DNA from: Fuscibacter oryzae
GTDB lineage: Bacteria; Pseudomonadota; Alphaproteobacteria; Rhodobacterales; Rhodobacteraceae
Assembly: GCF_016765795.1 (NCBI RefSeq)
Contig: NZ_JAESVP010000004.1
Location: forward strand, 248,001-312,000
Direction of reading: 5' to 3'
Length of the DNA: 64,000 bases
Shown here: piece by piece, positions 63,941 through 64,000 of the stretch
Numbering within the stretch: position 1 is the stretch's first letter
Layout of the letters: each line of letters begins with the position of its first letter
Notes under the pieces: model-generated
Database searches by the model: none
Told to the model about the DNA's origin: nothing
What the model saw: the letters and a program-made list of their open reading frames with translations, nothing else
Position numbers and translations under genes: made by a program

Positions 63941-64000
63941 TGGCAATCCGGCTGGAAGTCTTTGAAACCGGCAGAAAAGATGATCCGTCGGAAATGGTCG
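63940..64000 (+). CDS. Gene cut by the window end, flagellar operon
   Basis: The ATG at 63940 is coupled to the fliQ stop. Twenty codons are visible (MAIRLEVFETGRKDDPSEMV). This is soluble and does not look like FliR, the usual neighbour of fliQ. It could be a FliH-like export regulator, but too little is visible to say. Confidence 0.45.
   Translation, partial: MAIRLEVFETGRKDDPSEMV

Overview
The window is a high-GC chromosomal segment of an alphaproteobacterium, most probably a member of the Rhodobacteraceae (Rhodobacter/Gemmobacter/Tabrizicola-like). The evidence is the rpsT-dnaA-dnaN-recF-gyrB neighbourhood, the FlaF/FlbT/DUF1217 flagellar genes typical of alphaproteobacteria, protein sequences of Rhodobacterales type (SMC, GyrB, S20), and dense operons with many ATGA/GTGA start-stop overlaps. 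I see no insertion sequence, integrase, prophage or CRISPR array. One tRNA gene (Arg, anticodon CCT) is present. Layout: 1-1268 is a reverse-strand operon (GFA-fold protein, acetyltransferase, LrgA, LrgB). 1438-5249 holds smc and a small coupled unknown gene. 5250-8948 holds a MOSC-like protein, cobD, a small unknown gene, an L,D-transpeptidase and a MalY-type C-S lyase. 9156-11543 is three tandem peptide deformylase genes plus fmt; the third deformylase has lost its catalytic Glu and metal-binding Cys. 11604-12801 holds an EVE-domain protein, a GlsB-type membrane protein and a TetR-like regulator. 12850-20427 is a six-gene divergent cluster for a surface or extracellular glycoconjugate: three GT-A-like proteins, one hydrolase-GT61 fusion and two FkbM methyltransferases, arranged around a 340-bp region with a 21-bp tandem repeat. 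20424-24173 holds a TRIC-type channel, RNase HI, a two-domain Old Yellow Enzyme reductase and an exported glutathione peroxidase. 24222-35761 is a sugar uptake and catabolism locus: LacI regulator, tRNA-Arg, FGGY kinase, split transketolase, L-fucose-isomerase-like enzyme, and divergently an ABC transporter with a DUF2291 lipoprotein and a DeoR regulator. The enzymes suggest aldose to ketose to ketose-phosphate to transketolase cleavage, as in the non-oxidative D-apiose route, but the substrate cannot be fixed from sequence. 36020-38458 is an ECF sigma factor, a membrane anti-sigma factor with a propeptide-like outer domain, and an S8 protease, all in one operon. 38619-43169 holds a PQQ-type sugar dehydrogenase and a MarR-EmrA-EmrB efflux operon closed by a strong terminator. 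43197-51358 is the replication block (gyrB, recF, dnaN, dnaA, rpsT), with a LysE exporter and a VOC protein coupled behind recF. 51502-55552 holds enoyl-CoA hydratase, mutM, ubiE and ubiB. 55560-64000 is a flagellar cluster (fliK-flgD, flgJ, flagellin, flaF, flbT, DUF1217, fliI, flgB-flgC-fliE-fliQ and a gene cut by the window end). Two CtrA-like boxes and a three-hairpin flagellin leader suggest CtrA plus FlbT control.
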